From Deltaproteobacteria bacterium (lineage in GTDB: Bacteria; Myxococcota_A; UBA796; SXON01): a stretch of DNA of 46,425 nucleotides. This document shows positions 27,319 to 37,981 of this stretch, piece by piece; position 1 is the first letter of the stretch, and every line of letters begins with the position of its first letter. The stretch covers positions 1 through 46,425 of the forward strand of contig VGRE01000003.1 in assembly GCA_016875435.1 (NCBI GenBank), written 5' to 3'. Position numbers and translations under genes: made by a program. A model generated the notes under the pieces. That model had not been told where the DNA came from. It made no database searches and saw nothing but the letters and a program-made list of their open reading frames with translations.

Positions 27319-28910
27319 AGCGCGTACTCCACCTCGATCACCGACCCGCCCGGCGGGATGTGGTCGTCGTCGAAGTCGACTGCCTGGTCGACATCGTTGT
27401 AGGTCCAGCCGTCGGCCTGGAGCACGCCGTCGATGCGGACCTCGATGGTCTCCGGCACGGGCGGCTGGGTGAGCTCGAAGCTTGACAGGTCGATCTTCGA
27501 GGCCTCGGCGATCGATTCGAGGTGGCTTGCCCAGTCGGTGGCACACACCGAGAGGTAGAGGCCGCCGGTGGCCACCGACATGTAGTAGAACTTGTCGCTC
27601 GAAGAGGCGCCGACGCAGCCGCTCGGCCAGTCGCCGGCGATGGCGCTCGCCATCACGAGGTCGGTGTCGTCCTTGAGCGACCAGAAGTGGTTCATGTAGG
27701 TAGACCAGTCGCCTGTGCTCGAGTCGGGCTCGTCGGTCACCACGATGAGCGAGAACTTCGAGTCGTCGCGCAAGAAGTCGCTGCCGGGGCCGGCGTCGCC
27801 GCCCGCCTGGGTGGCGTTGTAGGCCATCTCGGCGGGGCGCTCGTCACCGGAGCCGCTGGTGCCCGCGAGGGCCTGGGCGATGAACTCGTCTTCGAGATCG
27901 GGCGTATCGGGCGTGATGATGTCGCCGCGGAAGTCGGGGTTGTCGGTGGTGATCACGCCCACCTGGTAGTCGTAGTCGGCGCCGGCGAGCACCGACGCGA
28001 AGCTGGCGAAGTTGTCGGCGAGGTTGGTCTGCTCCTCGGCCATCGAGCAGGAGTTGTCGATGACGAAGAGGATGTCGGTCGTGGACTGGCGCGACTGCTC
28101 GAACACGTCGAGGTTCTCGCCGTAGAGCTCGCCGGAGCCGGCCTGCTGCGCCTGCGCCTCGCCCTGCAAGGGGTCGTTGCTCGTCACCACCACGAAGCTC
28201 TCGTCGGGGTAGTCGTCGAGCGGGGCGTAGTTGACGTAGACCTCGCGGCTTTCGCCCGGCCCGATTGTCCAGGGCAAGTCGCCGTTGATGACGGTGTTGT
28301 CGTCGAGCGACATGTCGTCGCTGGCGGTGACGTAGTCGAAATCGCTCACCACGAGGTCGGCGTTGCCGATGTTGCTGATGCTGACCGGCTGGCTGCCGTC
28401 GCAGCCGATGTACACGGTGCCGAAGCTGTACGACACCGGGTCGAGCTGGATGATCGGGGCCACGCCCGAGCCGCTGAGCTTGACCAGCGTGCTCGCCTCG
28501 TCGGGATCGTTGCTCTCGATCACGATGTTGGTGCCGTTGTCTTCCGCCGTGATGGGCGCGTAGGTGACGGTGAAGGTGGTGGAGGTGCCGGGCGGGATCA
28601 GGATCGCGCCGATGGCGGAGTAGCTGAAGGGCTGCGCGGTGTCGGCCAGGTAGAGGTCGTCGATGTTGAGCGAGCCATCGCCCACGTTTCTGACGGTGAC
28701 GGTTTCCGTCTTGGTCTCGCCCTCGCCCACCTGCAGCTCGCCGAAGTTGATCTTGACGGGATCCACCTCGATGTCGGGATCGCCCTCCTGGACCTCGTCG
28801 GTGATGTCGGAGGCCTTGCTCTCGATCTGGTAGTCGCTGCAGCCGAGCGCCACGAGGGCCAGCACCGGGGACAGCGCGAGGCCGGTTGACGGAAGGGTAG
28901 ACGTACACAT
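27297..28910 (-). CDS. Lipoprotein with choice-of-anchor D domains and a VWA domain
   Basis: LALVALGCSDYQ lipobox; INFGELQVGEGETKTETVTVRNVGDGSLNI; TDILFVIDNSCSMAEEQ (MIDAS DxSxS). Confidence 0.85.
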   Translation of the reverse strand: MCTSTLPSTGLALSPVLALVALGCSDYQIESKASDITDEVQEGDPDIEVDPVKINFGELQVGEGETKTETVTVRNVGDGSLNIDDLYLADTAQPFSYSAIGAILIPPGTSTTFTVTYAPITAEDNGTNIVIESNDPDEASTLVKLSGSGVAPIIQLDPVSYSFGTVYIGCDGSQPVSISNIGNADLVVSDFDYVTASDDMSLDDNTVINGDLPWTIGPGESREVYVNYAPLDDYPDESFVVVTSNDPLQGEAQAQQAGSGELYGENLDVFEQSRQSTTDILFVIDNSCSMAEEQTNLADNFASFASVLAGADYDYQVGVITTDNPDFRGDIITPDTPDLEDEFIAQALAGTSGSGDERPAEMAYNATQAGGDAGPGSDFLRDDSKFSLIVVTDEPDSSTGDWSTYMNHFWSLKDDTDLVMASAIAGDWPSGCVGASSSDKFYYMSVATGGLYLSVCATDWASHLESIAEASKIDLSSFELTQPPVPETIEVRIDGVLQADGWTYNDVDQAVDFDDDHIPPGGSVIEVEYALYGNCAE

Positions 28911-28981
28911 GGCTAGGGCTCCGAGACTCGGGCCCATTAACGACACGGCCCCCCCCGTTGTGACAAGAGGAAAATTGCAAT

Positions 28982-30895
28982 TCACCTCACGATGGAGCCT
29001 GGTGCCACCTCGTGCAACGGGCTGAGCAACGACGCGATGTCGGCCCCGCCCGCCGCGAGAAGCATGCCGCGCGACTCGACGCCGCGCAGCATCGCCGGCG
29101 CGAGGTTGGTGACGACGACGATCCGCTTACCCACCAGCACCTCCGGCGCGTAGTGCTTGGCGATGCCGGCGACGATCTGGCGCGGCTCCGTCTCGCCGAC
29201 GTCGACCTGGAGCACCAGGAGGCGGTCGGCGTTGGGGTGCTTCTCGGCGCTCACGACGAGGCCCACGCGCAGGGCCACCCTGCTGAAGTCTTCGTAGGTG
29301 ATGGTGTCGGACATGGGTACTTCCTTGATTGCTGGGGGCTCGGGTTCGGGCGGAGGCGTCTTGGCCTCGCGCCGCATGAAGAGCGGATCGCCGGCGCGGG
29401 CCGCGTTGCCCTCGGGCAGCACGTCGAGGCACACGCGCAGGTCGGGGGTGGCGAGGCCCAGTCGCGACAGCACCTCGGTGCAGGACCGGGGGCACACGCA
29501 CCACAGGTGCGAGGCCACCATGCGCTGTACCTCTTGCACCACGCGGAGCACCGTCGCTAGTCGCGCGCTGTTGCATGCCTTGGCCAGGGCCCACGGCGCC
29601 TCGCTGTCCACGTACTTGTTGGTTGCGCGGACCAGCTCCCACAGGCCTTCCAGTGCCTGCCGGAACTGCAGGCCCTCGATCTCGGTGCGGAAGGTGGCCG
29701 TGGCGCGCCGGGCCACGTCGAGCAGGGCCTCGTCGCCCGCGGTGAAGCCGGCGGCCGGGCCGAGCGGGGTGGCGGCCCACTTGCTCACCCGGTGTACGAG
29801 GTTGCTGAAGTCGTTGACGAGGTCGCTGTTGATGCGGAGCAGGAAGGCGGCGTCGGAGTACTCGCCGTCGTAGCCGAAGGGGATCTCGCGCAGCATGAAG
29901 TAGCGCACCGCGTCGGGACCGAAGTCGTCGAGCAGGACGCTGGGGTTGACGACGTTGCCCACCGACTTCGACATCTTGGCGCGGTTCATCAGCCACCAGC
30001 CGTGGGCGTAGACCTGCCGCGGCGGCTCGAGGCCGAGCGCCAGGAGCATCGAGAACCAGTACACGGTGTGGAAGGTGAGGATGTCCTTGCCGACAAGGTG
30101 CGCGTCGGCGGGCCAGTAGCGAGCGCGCTCGGGGCCGAGGGCGCTGACGTAGTTGGTCAGCGCGTCGAACCACACGTAGGTGACGTAGTCCTCGTCGAAG
30201 GGCAGCGGGATGCCCCAGGAGAGCCGCGCGGCGGGGCGGCTGATGCACAGGTCGCCGAGCGGCTTGCGCAGGAAGCCGAGCACCTCGTTGCGACGGTGGG
30301 CGGGCTGCACGCACCCCGGGTGTTCCTCGATCCATCGCACCAGGCGGTCCTGGTAGGCGCTCATCCTGAAGAAGTAGTTCAGCTCGGTGAGCAGCTCGAC
30401 CGGCGCGCCCGAGTCGGGGCACACCGGGGTGAGCTTCCCCGCCTTGAGTTCCTCGACTGTCCCCTCGGCGGCGGCCGCCACCTCCTCGTCGGTCCAGAAG
30501 CGCTCGGCGGAAGTGGAGTACCAGCCGGTGTAGGGGGCGGAGTAGATCTCGCGCTGGTCCCACAACTGTTGGAGGAAGCCGCGTACCACTTCCTTGTGTC
30601 GCGACTCGGTGGTGCGGATGAAGTCGTCGTACTGGATGTCGAGGCGGGTCCAGAGATCGACGAACCGGCGGACGGTGAGGTCGCAGTGTTCCTGCGGCGT
30701 GCGACCGAGCTTCGCGGCGGCGCGCATCACCTTCTGGCCATGCTCGTCGGTGCCGGTGAGGAAGCGCACGTCGCGACCGTTGAGCCGGTGCCAGCGGGCG
30801 ATCGTGTCGGCGGCGATGGTGGTGTAGGCGTGCCCGATGTGGGGCACGTCGTTGACGTAGTAGATCGGCGTCGTGATGTAGAAGCGCTCGGACAC
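28982..30895 (-). CDS. metG: Methionyl-tRNA synthetase with C-terminal tRNA-binding domain
   Basis: FYITTPIYYVNDVPHIGHAYTT, KMSKSVGNVV, C-terminal EDFSRVALRVGLVVSAEKHPNADRLLVLQVDVG. Confidence 0.97.
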   Translation of the reverse strand: MSERFYITTPIYYVNDVPHIGHAYTTIAADTIARWHRLNGRDVRFLTGTDEHGQKVMRAAAKLGRTPQEHCDLTVRRFVDLWTRLDIQYDDFIRTTESRHKEVVRGFLQQLWDQREIYSAPYTGWYSTSAERFWTDEEVAAAAEGTVEELKAGKLTPVCPDSGAPVELLTELNYFFRMSAYQDRLVRWIEEHPGCVQPAHRRNEVLGFLRKPLGDLCISRPAARLSWGIPLPFDEDYVTYVWFDALTNYVSALGPERARYWPADAHLVGKDILTFHTVYWFSMLLALGLEPPRQVYAHGWWLMNRAKMSKSVGNVVNPSVLLDDFGPDAVRYFMLREIPFGYDGEYSDAAFLLRINSDLVNDFSNLVHRVSKWAATPLGPAAGFTAGDEALLDVARRATATFRTEIEGLQFRQALEGLWELVRATNKYVDSEAPWALAKACNSARLATVLRVVQEVQRMVASHLWCVCPRSCTEVLSRLGLATPDLRVCLDVLPEGNAARAGDPLFMRREAKTPPPEPEPPAIKEVPMSDTITYEDFSRVALRVGLVVSAEKHPNADRLLVLQVDVGETEPRQIVAGIAKHYAPEVLVGKRIVVVTNLAPAMLRGVESRGMLLAAGGADIASLLSPLHEVAPGSIVR

Positions 30896-30987
30896 GGAAC
30901 CTTCTGCCGGTTGGGCTGCGGCGCTTATCCCTACGCACCCTTTGGCGCCGGGCGAGCGTGGCTGCCGCGAGATAGCGCGGTCCCGCC

Positions 30988-31875
30988 ATGTTCCGCGCCT
31001 TCGGCTACTCCAACGACACCGTGGACACCCAGAACCCCGGCCGGCTCTGCCGCGGCCGCGAGCGCTGGCTCGACGGCCTGCCCGACACCCAGCCCGGCAT
31101 GGTGTTTCGCACCATCACCAGCGGCGCCGTGTTCTCCGACGACAGCGCCCGCGACGCCCGGCGTGGATTTCGGCACAGCGGCGTTTCGGCGGGTGCGCTG
31201 CTCGCGGCGCTGTTCCCCGGCGCCCGGGTGTACGCCTTCGCGAACGCGGGCGACCCGCTCGCCCTGCCGCGGGGCATGGCGCTGGAGGAAGACTGGACCT
31301 ACCTGCGCCACGGGGGGGTGCAGCAGCGCGCGGCGGTGCGCTGGATCGCGCCGGTCGAGGGCGCCGGCGTAGACGACATGATGGCCGGCGAGCGCGATGG
31401 CGTGGCCTGCCCCCGCGCCGACGGCTTCGTGGTGATCGAGGGCGAGCCCACCCCAGAGCTGGCCGACGCGCTCTACCACCTCTGCGGCTTCGCCCACCCC
31501 GACGGGCAGCCGGCCGAGCTGTACGCCGCCACCGCGCTCCCCGAGGTGCTCGAGCACGCGCGGGCAGTGGTGCTCCTCCACCTCGACAAGCATGGCCCCG
31601 GGCTGGCCATCTGCACCACGGAACCCCTCGAGGCCGATGGCACCCTCCGCGGCGTGGCCGAGGCGGCGGGAGCCTTTCCCGTGCCCTTCGCCATCCCGCC
31701 CATGCTCGCGCGCTGGGACCGGGCGCTCTACGAGATGCGCCTCGACTGGGACGTCGAGACGCAGGGCGAGTTTCCCGTCCCGCCCGCCGACGACGCTGGC
31801 GGGCGCTGGTCGGCCCGATCGCGGCGGATCGGGCAGGTGCGGGAAGACGAGGTGCCGGAGGGCGGGGAGGAGTAG
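30988..31875 (+). CDS. Hypothetical protein (no recognised domain)
   Basis: 295-aa ORF with coherent composition. Confidence 0.65.
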   Translation: MFRAFGYSNDTVDTQNPGRLCRGRERWLDGLPDTQPGMVFRTITSGAVFSDDSARDARRGFRHSGVSAGALLAALFPGARVYAFANAGDPLALPRGMALEEDWTYLRHGGVQQRAAVRWIAPVEGAGVDDMMAGERDGVACPRADGFVVIEGEPTPELADALYHLCGFAHPDGQPAELYAATALPEVLEHARAVVLLHLDKHGPGLAICTTEPLEADGTLRGVAEAAGAFPVPFAIPPMLARWDRALYEMRLDWDVETQGEFPVPPADDAGGRWSARSRRIGQVREDEVPEGGEE

Positions 31876-31878
31876 CCG

Positions 31879-33312
31879 TCAGTTCGACGACAACGACGGC
31901 CCCACCGCGAGCCCCGCCAGCACCCGGTGCTCCACCGCGTCGTTCCCGGGGACAAAATCGCGACCGCTCACGCTCCCCAGCTCGTAGGACAGCGTGTACC
32001 AGCCGCCCTGCCACCGCACGTCGGCGGCGAGGCCGCCGCGGTAGCCCTGCTCGGCGGTGGGAAAGGTGAACAGGCGGTCGTTTCGAGCCTCCACCACGCC
32101 CACGCGGTGCACCCAGTCGCCCCAGAGTCGCCCGCGCCAGCCCTCGCCCCAGTAGGCCACCTGCGCCCACATCGTCTCGCTGTCGGGGCCGCCGAAGTGG
32201 CCCATCACCCGGCCGTCTTGCTGGAAACCCTCGTGGTACACGCGGTGGCCGACGTACCAGCGGAAGTAGTCGTCCATGAGCCGCGAGTACTCGGCCGTCA
32301 CCACCACGGGCCGCAGCGACACCTCGCCGCCGTAGAGGTTCCCGACCCCGGCCAGCGCCGGGTACTCGAGGCCCCCGACGTCACGCATGATCATGTCTTC
32401 CCCGCCGTACTCCCACCACCCTTCCACGTGGTGCACCGGGCCGCCGATCCACTTTCGCAGCGGCAAGCTCACGCGGACGTGGATGTTGGCCAGCTCGTTC
32501 TGGTCGGGCAACACCAGGTCGGGATCGTCGTACACGTGCGGTTCGCTTGGGACGATGAGCTGCCCGATGTCCACGTCGGGGCGCCCCTCGCCGCCGAAGA
32601 TCGACAGTCGCGTGGCGCCAATCTCCACCTGTGGCACCGGCATGTAGCGGAGGTCCATCAACAGGAGCCCCGGGTTGGCCACGTCGGTGCGCGGCTCGCC
32701 GAGCCAGCCCACGCCCAGCTCGCCGCGAAAACGCCCGGCCTTGCTCGCGACGCCCGGCAGGCGACCATCGCCGCCGCCGTTGACCATCCACGGGGCCACG
32801 GCGTTGTTGGACAGCGCGATCGTCCCGTGGCGGCCGGGGCCCAGCCAGCGGTCTTGCCGCCCGAAGCCGAGCCAGCCCTGCCCGGTGTCGACGCCCGCCC
32901 AGGCCTCGGGGATCACGTAGGCACCGTCGACATCGTCGATGGCATCGATGCCGCCCGCGCCGGTGAAGCGGGCGACGAAGGGGCCGGCGTAGAGCGCGCC
33001 GCGCAGGCCCAGGCGAGGTGACAACAGCCGCGCCTCGGCATCGCCCGAGCGATTGTCGGGCGCGAGCGTGCCGGCGGCCAGGGTGAAGCTCGGGCGCAAG
33101 TCGTAGCGCACGGCGAGCGACGACGCGTCGCGACTGCATTCGACCGCCAGCAGCGGCGTGGGACAGGCCCCCATGAGGGCGGCGCGCGACGCGGCCTCGG
33201 GCGCCATCGAGGCGAAGGCGTCGATGCCCTCGTCGCGGGCGGACTGGCCGGCGGCGGCGGCGATCCAGTCCACCTCGGGGTCGGCGGCGAGGGCGAGCGG
33301 GACGAGCAGCAC
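31879..33312 (-). CDS. Outer-membrane beta-barrel, capsule-assembly Wzi-like
   Basis: GWLGFGRQDRWLGPGRHGTIALSNNAVAP resembles the Wzi family; N-terminal signal MLLVPLALAAD. Confidence 0.65.
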   Translation of the reverse strand: MLLVPLALAADPEVDWIAAAAGQSARDEGIDAFASMAPEAASRAALMGACPTPLLAVECSRDASSLAVRYDLRPSFTLAAGTLAPDNRSGDAEARLLSPRLGLRGALYAGPFVARFTGAGGIDAIDDVDGAYVIPEAWAGVDTGQGWLGFGRQDRWLGPGRHGTIALSNNAVAPWMVNGGGDGRLPGVASKAGRFRGELGVGWLGEPRTDVANPGLLLMDLRYMPVPQVEIGATRLSIFGGEGRPDVDIGQLIVPSEPHVYDDPDLVLPDQNELANIHVRVSLPLRKWIGGPVHHVEGWWEYGGEDMIMRDVGGLEYPALAGVGNLYGGEVSLRPVVVTAEYSRLMDDYFRWYVGHRVYHEGFQQDGRVMGHFGGPDSETMWAQVAYWGEGWRGRLWGDWVHRVGVVEARNDRLFTFPTAEQGYRGGLAADVRWQGGWYTLSYELGSVSGRDFVPGNDAVEHRVLAGLAVGPSLSSN

Positions 33313-33394
33313 GGCGGGCCCACGCTAGCCCGTGGGCAGCGCCTCCGCTGGCGGGCCAAACACCCGGGGCCGCGGCCCGACGCGCCGGCGAGGA

Positions 33395-34759
33395 CTACTC
33401 CCGAAACCTCCCCGGATCGATCCCATGCTTGCGCAGGAGCCGGTGCATCGTCTCCCGCTCCATGGCGGCCTCGACCGCCGCGCGAGTGACGTTCCCGTCG
33501 AGGCGTCGTAAGAGCTCGCTGAAGTAGTGGCGCGCCGCCGCGGCGATGGCGCGCTCCTGGGCGGCGCGCCAGGTGCCTGCGGGGGCGGCCGGGGCCTGTC
33601 CCCCGTGCTCGGCGATCTGCGCGGGGAGAATGGTGTCGTCCTCGCAGAGCACGGCGGCCGCCTCGACCGCGTTGCGTAGCTCGCGCGCGTTCCCCGGCCA
33701 CTCGGCGCCTTCGAGCGCCGCCAGCGCCTCGGGCGAGAAACGGCGCGCCGAGGTGCCGTAGCGGGCGCTGGCGAGGTGAAGGAAACGGGCGGCGAGGAGC
33801 GCGATGTCGTCACGACGTTCTCGCAGCGGCGGCAGGTGCAGGTGCGCCACTTTCAGGCGGAAGTACAGGTCCTGGCGGAAAGTGCCCTCGCGCACCATCT
33901 TCTCCAGGTCGCGGTGGGTGGCAGCCAGCACGCGCACGTCGAGCCGGCGGGTTTCGGTGGCGCCCAGGCGGCGAATCTCGCCCTCCTCCAGCGCGCGGTT
34001 GAGCTTCACCTGGAGGGCCAGGGGCAGGTCGCCGATCTCGTCGAGGAGGAGGATGCCGCCCTGCGCCGCCTCGAAGAGCCCGGCGCGGTCCTGCGTGGCC
34101 CCGGTGTAGGCGCCCTTGCTGGCGCCGAAGAGCTCCGCCTCCAGGAGCGGCTCGGGGATGGCGCCGCAGTTCACCGCCACGAGGGGCCCCTTTCCAAACA
34201 CCCGGTGCAGCTCGCGCGCCACCACCTCTTTCCCCGTGCCCGACTCGCCGGTGAGCAGGACCGGAACGGGGAGCCGCCCGATGCGCTCGGTCCAGCGGCG
34301 CACCTCCTGGGCGGCCTTCGACTGCCCGAGGAAGGCCGAGTCGCCCGAGGTGAGGGCGGCCTCGAGCTCGCGGGTGCGCGCCACGAGGCGATGTCGCTCG
34401 GCGGCGCGGCGGACCACGCGGGCGAGATCCTCGGCCTCCACCGGCTTCGCCACGTAGTCGTAGGCGCCCGCGCGCAGGGCGGCGACGGCGGCCGACACCT
34501 CGGCGTAGGCGGTGATCAGCACCACCTCGGGCGGGGAATCGAGCGCCCGCGCGGCGGCCAGCACCTCGGTGCCGCCCGCCCCGGGCATCTTCACGTCGCT
34601 CACCACCACGTCGAAACGATCCTCGTTGAGCCTCGCGATGGCGGCGGCGCCGTCGGCGACCGCCTCCACCTCGAAGCCCGCGCCCCGCAGCGCCCGCGCG
34701 AGCAAGTCGCGGACGTTGGGGCGGTCTTCCGCCAGGAGCACGCGCTCACCCATGACCAA
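33395..34759 (-). CDS. Sigma-54-dependent NtrC-family response regulator
   Basis: Receiver ([24 protein letters not shown]), [28 protein letters not shown]-terminal Fis-like HTH. Confidence 0.95.
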   Translation of the reverse strand: MVMGERVLLAEDRPNVRDLLARALRGAGFEVEAVADGAAAIARLNEDRFDVVVSDVKMPGAGGTEVLAAARALDSPPEVVLITAYAEVSAAVAALRAGAYDYVAKPVEAEDLARVVRRAAERHRLVARTRELEAALTSGDSAFLGQSKAAQEVRRWTERIGRLPVPVLLTGESGTGKEVVARELHRVFGKGPLVAVNCGAIPEPLLEAELFGASKGAYTGATQDRAGLFEAAQGGILLLDEIGDLPLALQVKLNRALEEGEIRRLGATETRRLDVRVLAATHRDLEKMVREGTFRQDLYFRLKVAHLHLPPLRERRDDIALLAARFLHLASARYGTSARRFSPEALAALEGAEWPGNARELRNAVEAAAVLCEDDTILPAQIAEHGGQAPAAPAGTWRAAQERAIAAAARHYFSELLRRLDGNVTRAAVEAAMERETMHRLLRKHGIDPGRFRE

Positions 34760-35960
34760 ACTCCCACCGGGCCACGGTGCCGCCGCCCGGACGATCCTCG
34801 TGTGTCAGTGTCCCGCCCTGCGCCTCGACGATGCGCTTGCAGATGGCGAGGCCGAGCCCGGTGCCCTCGTGGCGCCCGGTGACGAAGGGCTGGTAGAGCC
34901 TCGCGCGCACCCCGGGGGGAACGCCGGCCCCCCGGTCGGCGATGGTCACGGCGTCGCGCGCGAGCGCCACCTCCACGACGGCGCCGGTCGGCGAGGCTTG
35001 CACGGCGTTGATGAGCAGGTTGTCGAGCACCTGGCGCACGGCGGTGGGCGCGGCGAGGCGCGTGGCCGGCGTGGTGCCGGTGAGCTTCACGGTGATGTCG
35101 CGAGCATCGGCCACCATCGTCACCCGGTCGATGGCGGTCGACACCGCCTCGGCGAGGTCGATGGCCACGGGCAGCTCGCGGGCCGGTCGCGCGAAGCCGA
35201 GCAGCCCCTGCACCACGTTGCGCGCGTGCTCGGCCTCAACGCGGATGGGCGAGCCGGGCTCGGCGTTGCCGAGGATCACCGCGAGCGGGTTCATCAGCTC
35301 GTGGGCCACTGCCGAGGCCATCTCGCCGAGCGCGGCGAGGCGCTCGGTTTCCACGCGGCGTCGCTCCAGGCTGCGAACGATCTGGGTCGCGACCACGGCG
35401 GCCAGGGCCGCCCCCCCGACGGCCACCACCACCGCGCCCACCCAGGCCCGCGTCGACTCGCGCGTGGCGCGAGCGAGGGCCTCTTCCTGGCGGTGGCTGA
35501 GCGCGTGGAGCACGGTGGCGATGGCGTCGCCCGTGGCCTTGGCGTGCACCTCCGCCTGCGCATGGAGCGCCATGGCGGCGTCGCGGCTCATGGTGCCGGC
35601 GCGTGCCACCGGCACCACCGATTCGGCAAACCACCAGTTGCCGGCGGCGACCGCCTCCCGGATGGGCTCGATGTCGACGTCCTCGTCGCGCGCCGCCACC
35701 AGCGCCGCGTCGACCGAGGCCACCACCTCCACGTAGTGGTCGAGGTGACCGGGCCCGCCCTCGATGAAGGTGTGGGCCTGGTGCACGTAGGCCTCCTGCG
35801 CGGTGGTGGCGAGTGACAAGAGCGCCTCCCGTTGCAGGGCGATGCGCTGGTGCTCGCGGTTGGCCTCGGCCACGCGGCTCCAACTCAAGAAGCCGAGCCC
35901 GGTCCCCAGCGCTTGCAGCGCCACGAGGCCCGCGACGGCGAGCACCACGCCGCGCTTCAC
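34746..35960 (-). CDS. Sensor histidine kinase
   Basis: VAHELMNPLAVILGNAE (H box), DNLLINAVQASP (N box), GTGLGLAICKRIVEAQGG; GTG start 35960. Confidence 0.92.
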   Translation of the reverse strand: MKRGVVLAVAGLVALQALGTGLGFLSWSRVAEANREHQRIALQREALLSLATTAQEAYVHQAHTFIEGGPGHLDHYVEVVASVDAALVAARDEDVDIEPIREAVAAGNWWFAESVVPVARAGTMSRDAAMALHAQAEVHAKATGDAIATVLHALSHRQEEALARATRESTRAWVGAVVVAVGGAALAAVVATQIVRSLERRRVETERLAALGEMASAVAHELMNPLAVILGNAEPGSPIRVEAEHARNVVQGLLGFARPARELPVAIDLAEAVSTAIDRVTMVADARDITVKLTGTTPATRLAAPTAVRQVLDNLLINAVQASPTGAVVEVALARDAVTIADRGAGVPPGVRARLYQPFVTGRHEGTGLGLAICKRIVEAQGGTLTHEDRPGGGTVARWEFGHG

Positions 35961-37411
35961 TCCTCGACCGTCATCAGCCCCGCCATGCCATCCTCGGCGT
36001 GCTCGAGGATGTGACAGTGGTACATCCACTCGCCGGGGTTGTCCAGGGGGCTGGCGAAGGAGAGCGTGCTCATCGGCGGCGCGTCCCACGTATCCTTCCA
36101 GGCGGGCGGGCCCTCCACGGGCACGCCGTCGATGGCGAGGAGCTGGAAGCGGTTGCCGTGGATGTGGAAGGGGTGGTGCATCTCCGAGTCGTTCTTCACC
36201 TCGAAGAGGGTGTCGACGTTGCCCTGCACCGTCACCATGGGCACGTCGGGCCAGGCCGCGCCGTCGATGGTCACCGTCCCGCCCATCATGTCCTCGTCGA
36301 GCACCCACTGGTGGCCGAAGGTGGTGGGCACGTTGTCCTCGAAGGCTGGGATGTCGGGGGTGGGTTGCACCCAGGGCGTGCCCTCCACCTCGCCCTCGCC
36401 ATAGGTCAGGTAGAACACTGGGTTCTCCTGCTCGCCCATCGGGTCGTACTCCACCATCGAGCTGTGCTCGTCGTCGTGGAGCTGAAACCGGTTGTTCAGA
36501 AACGCGTAGGACTGGCCGGGCTCGCCGGTGGCCTCGACCAGCACCATGTAGCGCTCGCCAGGCACCACCAGCAGGTGCTCGGCCACGTAGGGCTCGGCGA
36601 GGAAACCACTGTCCGCGCCCACCACGGTCATCGTGTGACCCTCGAGGCGCACGTCCCAGAAGCGGGCGTTGGAGCTGTTGACCAGTCGCAGCAGGATCGT
36701 CTGGCCTCGCGTCACCTCGTAGCTGCGCAGCGCCCGGCCGTTGGCCATCAAGACGTTGCCGAGGCGGCCCATGAGCTGCATCATGTCGGTGTCGGGCGGG
36801 GCGATCTGGCGGGTGTCGTCGTCGAGCAGCACGTCGTCGAGCACGATGGGCAGGTCGCAGTCGGCGCGGCCCTCGCTGGCCTCGCGGATGATCATCGTGC
36901 CGTAGAGGCCGCGCTCGAGGAGCGTGTCGCCCGACATGTGGGGGTGGTACCAGTAAAAACCCGCGTCGGGGGGAACGAACTCGTAGGTGAAGGACTCGCC
37001 GGGCTGGACCGGGTCCATCATCTGCATCACGCCGTCCATCTCCGGGGTGATGCGCAGCCCGTGCCAGTGGATGGTCATCTCGGTGTCGGTGTCGTTGGTG
37101 AAGTTGACGACCACGGTGTCGCCCGCGTTGGCCTCGATGAGCGGCCCGGGGACGGTTCCGTTGAAGGCGAGCCCCGTCTCGAGGAGGGTGCCGGTGCCCG
37201 GGTCCCAGGCGAAGTCGCTGGCCACGAGGTCGAGGGTGGCGGTGCCCGCGCCGGGGGTGCTCCCAGCGGTGTAGCCGCAGGCCTCGGGCGCGGCGGGGGT
37301 GATCCAGTCGGCCTCCGTGTCGGTGCCGGTGTCGGCGGTGTCGTCGAGGTTTGCGCCGGGGGAGGACGTGTCCCTGGTGTCTTCCACGCACGCGAGGAGG
37401 AGAATCAGCAT
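35957..37411 (-). CDS. Multicopper oxidase, predicted lipoprotein
   Basis: MLILLLAC lipobox; HWHG, YWYHPHM, HHPFHIHG, YHCHILEHAEDGM copper motifs. Confidence 0.93.
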   Translation of the reverse strand: MLILLLACVEDTRDTSSPGANLDDTADTGTDTEADWITPAAPEACGYTAGSTPGAGTATLDLVASDFAWDPGTGTLLETGLAFNGTVPGPLIEANAGDTVVVNFTNDTDTEMTIHWHGLRITPEMDGVMQMMDPVQPGESFTYEFVPPDAGFYWYHPHMSGDTLLERGLYGTMIIREASEGRADCDLPIVLDDVLLDDDTRQIAPPDTDMMQLMGRLGNVLMANGRALRSYEVTRGQTILLRLVNSSNARFWDVRLEGHTMTVVGADSGFLAEPYVAEHLLVVPGERYMVLVEATGEPGQSYAFLNNRFQLHDDEHSSMVEYDPMGEQENPVFYLTYGEGEVEGTPWVQPTPDIPAFEDNVPTTFGHQWVLDEDMMGGTVTIDGAAWPDVPMVTVQGNVDTLFEVKNDSEMHHPFHIHGNRFQLLAIDGVPVEGPPAWKDTWDAPPMSTLSFASPLDNPGEWMYHCHILEHAEDGMAGLMTVEE

Positions 37412-37546
37412 GGCGCGACCCTAGCCGACTGCCGCGTTCGCCGCGCGGCGCGGCAACTGTGACCGTGGTGGTCACGGCGTGGTGCGCCAGGTCACCGATG
37501 CGGGCGGCGCGGGCGCCGTGTAGAGCGGGCCGCTCCGGAGTTTTCC

Positions 37547-37960
37547 ATGCGTCTCGTCGTCTTCTTCCTCTTGGCCTGCTTCACTGGCGACACCACGGCC
37601 TCCGCCGACACCGCGGGCGGCACCGATACTGGCAACACCGCCGACAGCGGCGACACCAACGACACCGAGCCCACCTGCGCCACGGTGGAATCGGGCGACA
37701 ACTGGGCCTGGGGCGGCGAGTGTCCCCAGATGGTGACACCCTGCGACATCGTCGTGACCGAATGTGCGCTCGCCATCGACTACGACGCCGACGGCGGCAT
37801 GACGATGGGGATGCCGTTCTCGGGCACCATCGAGGGCGACACCGTGACCTTTGCCAACGACAACGGGGTGGACGACTGCGTGGGCACGGTCATCGCGGCC
37901 GACGAGATCGAAGGGAGCTGCAAGGGCGGTTGCACCTTCACGCTCGAGCGGGGCCGTTAA
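37547..37960 (+). CDS. Small predicted lipoprotein with Asp/Thr-rich linker
   Basis: MRLVVFFLLACFTGDTTASADTAGGTDTGNTADSGDTNDTEPTC... Confidence 0.7.
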   Translation: MRLVVFFLLACFTGDTTASADTAGGTDTGNTADSGDTNDTEPTCATVESGDNWAWGGECPQMVTPCDIVVTECALAIDYDADGGMTMGMPFSGTIEGDTVTFANDNGVDDCVGTVIAADEIEGSCKGGCTFTLERGR

Positions 37961-37964
37961 GCTC

Positions 37965-37980
37965 GGGGGCAGGAGCCCCC
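37965..37980 (+). promoter_or_regulatory. Hairpin GGGGGC-AGGA-GCCCCC just upstream of elbB, with SD-like AGGAG in the loop
   Basis: Direct reading: 6-bp GC stem with 4-nt loop, ATG 1 nt after the stem. Confidence 0.5.
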
Positions 37981-37981
37981 C

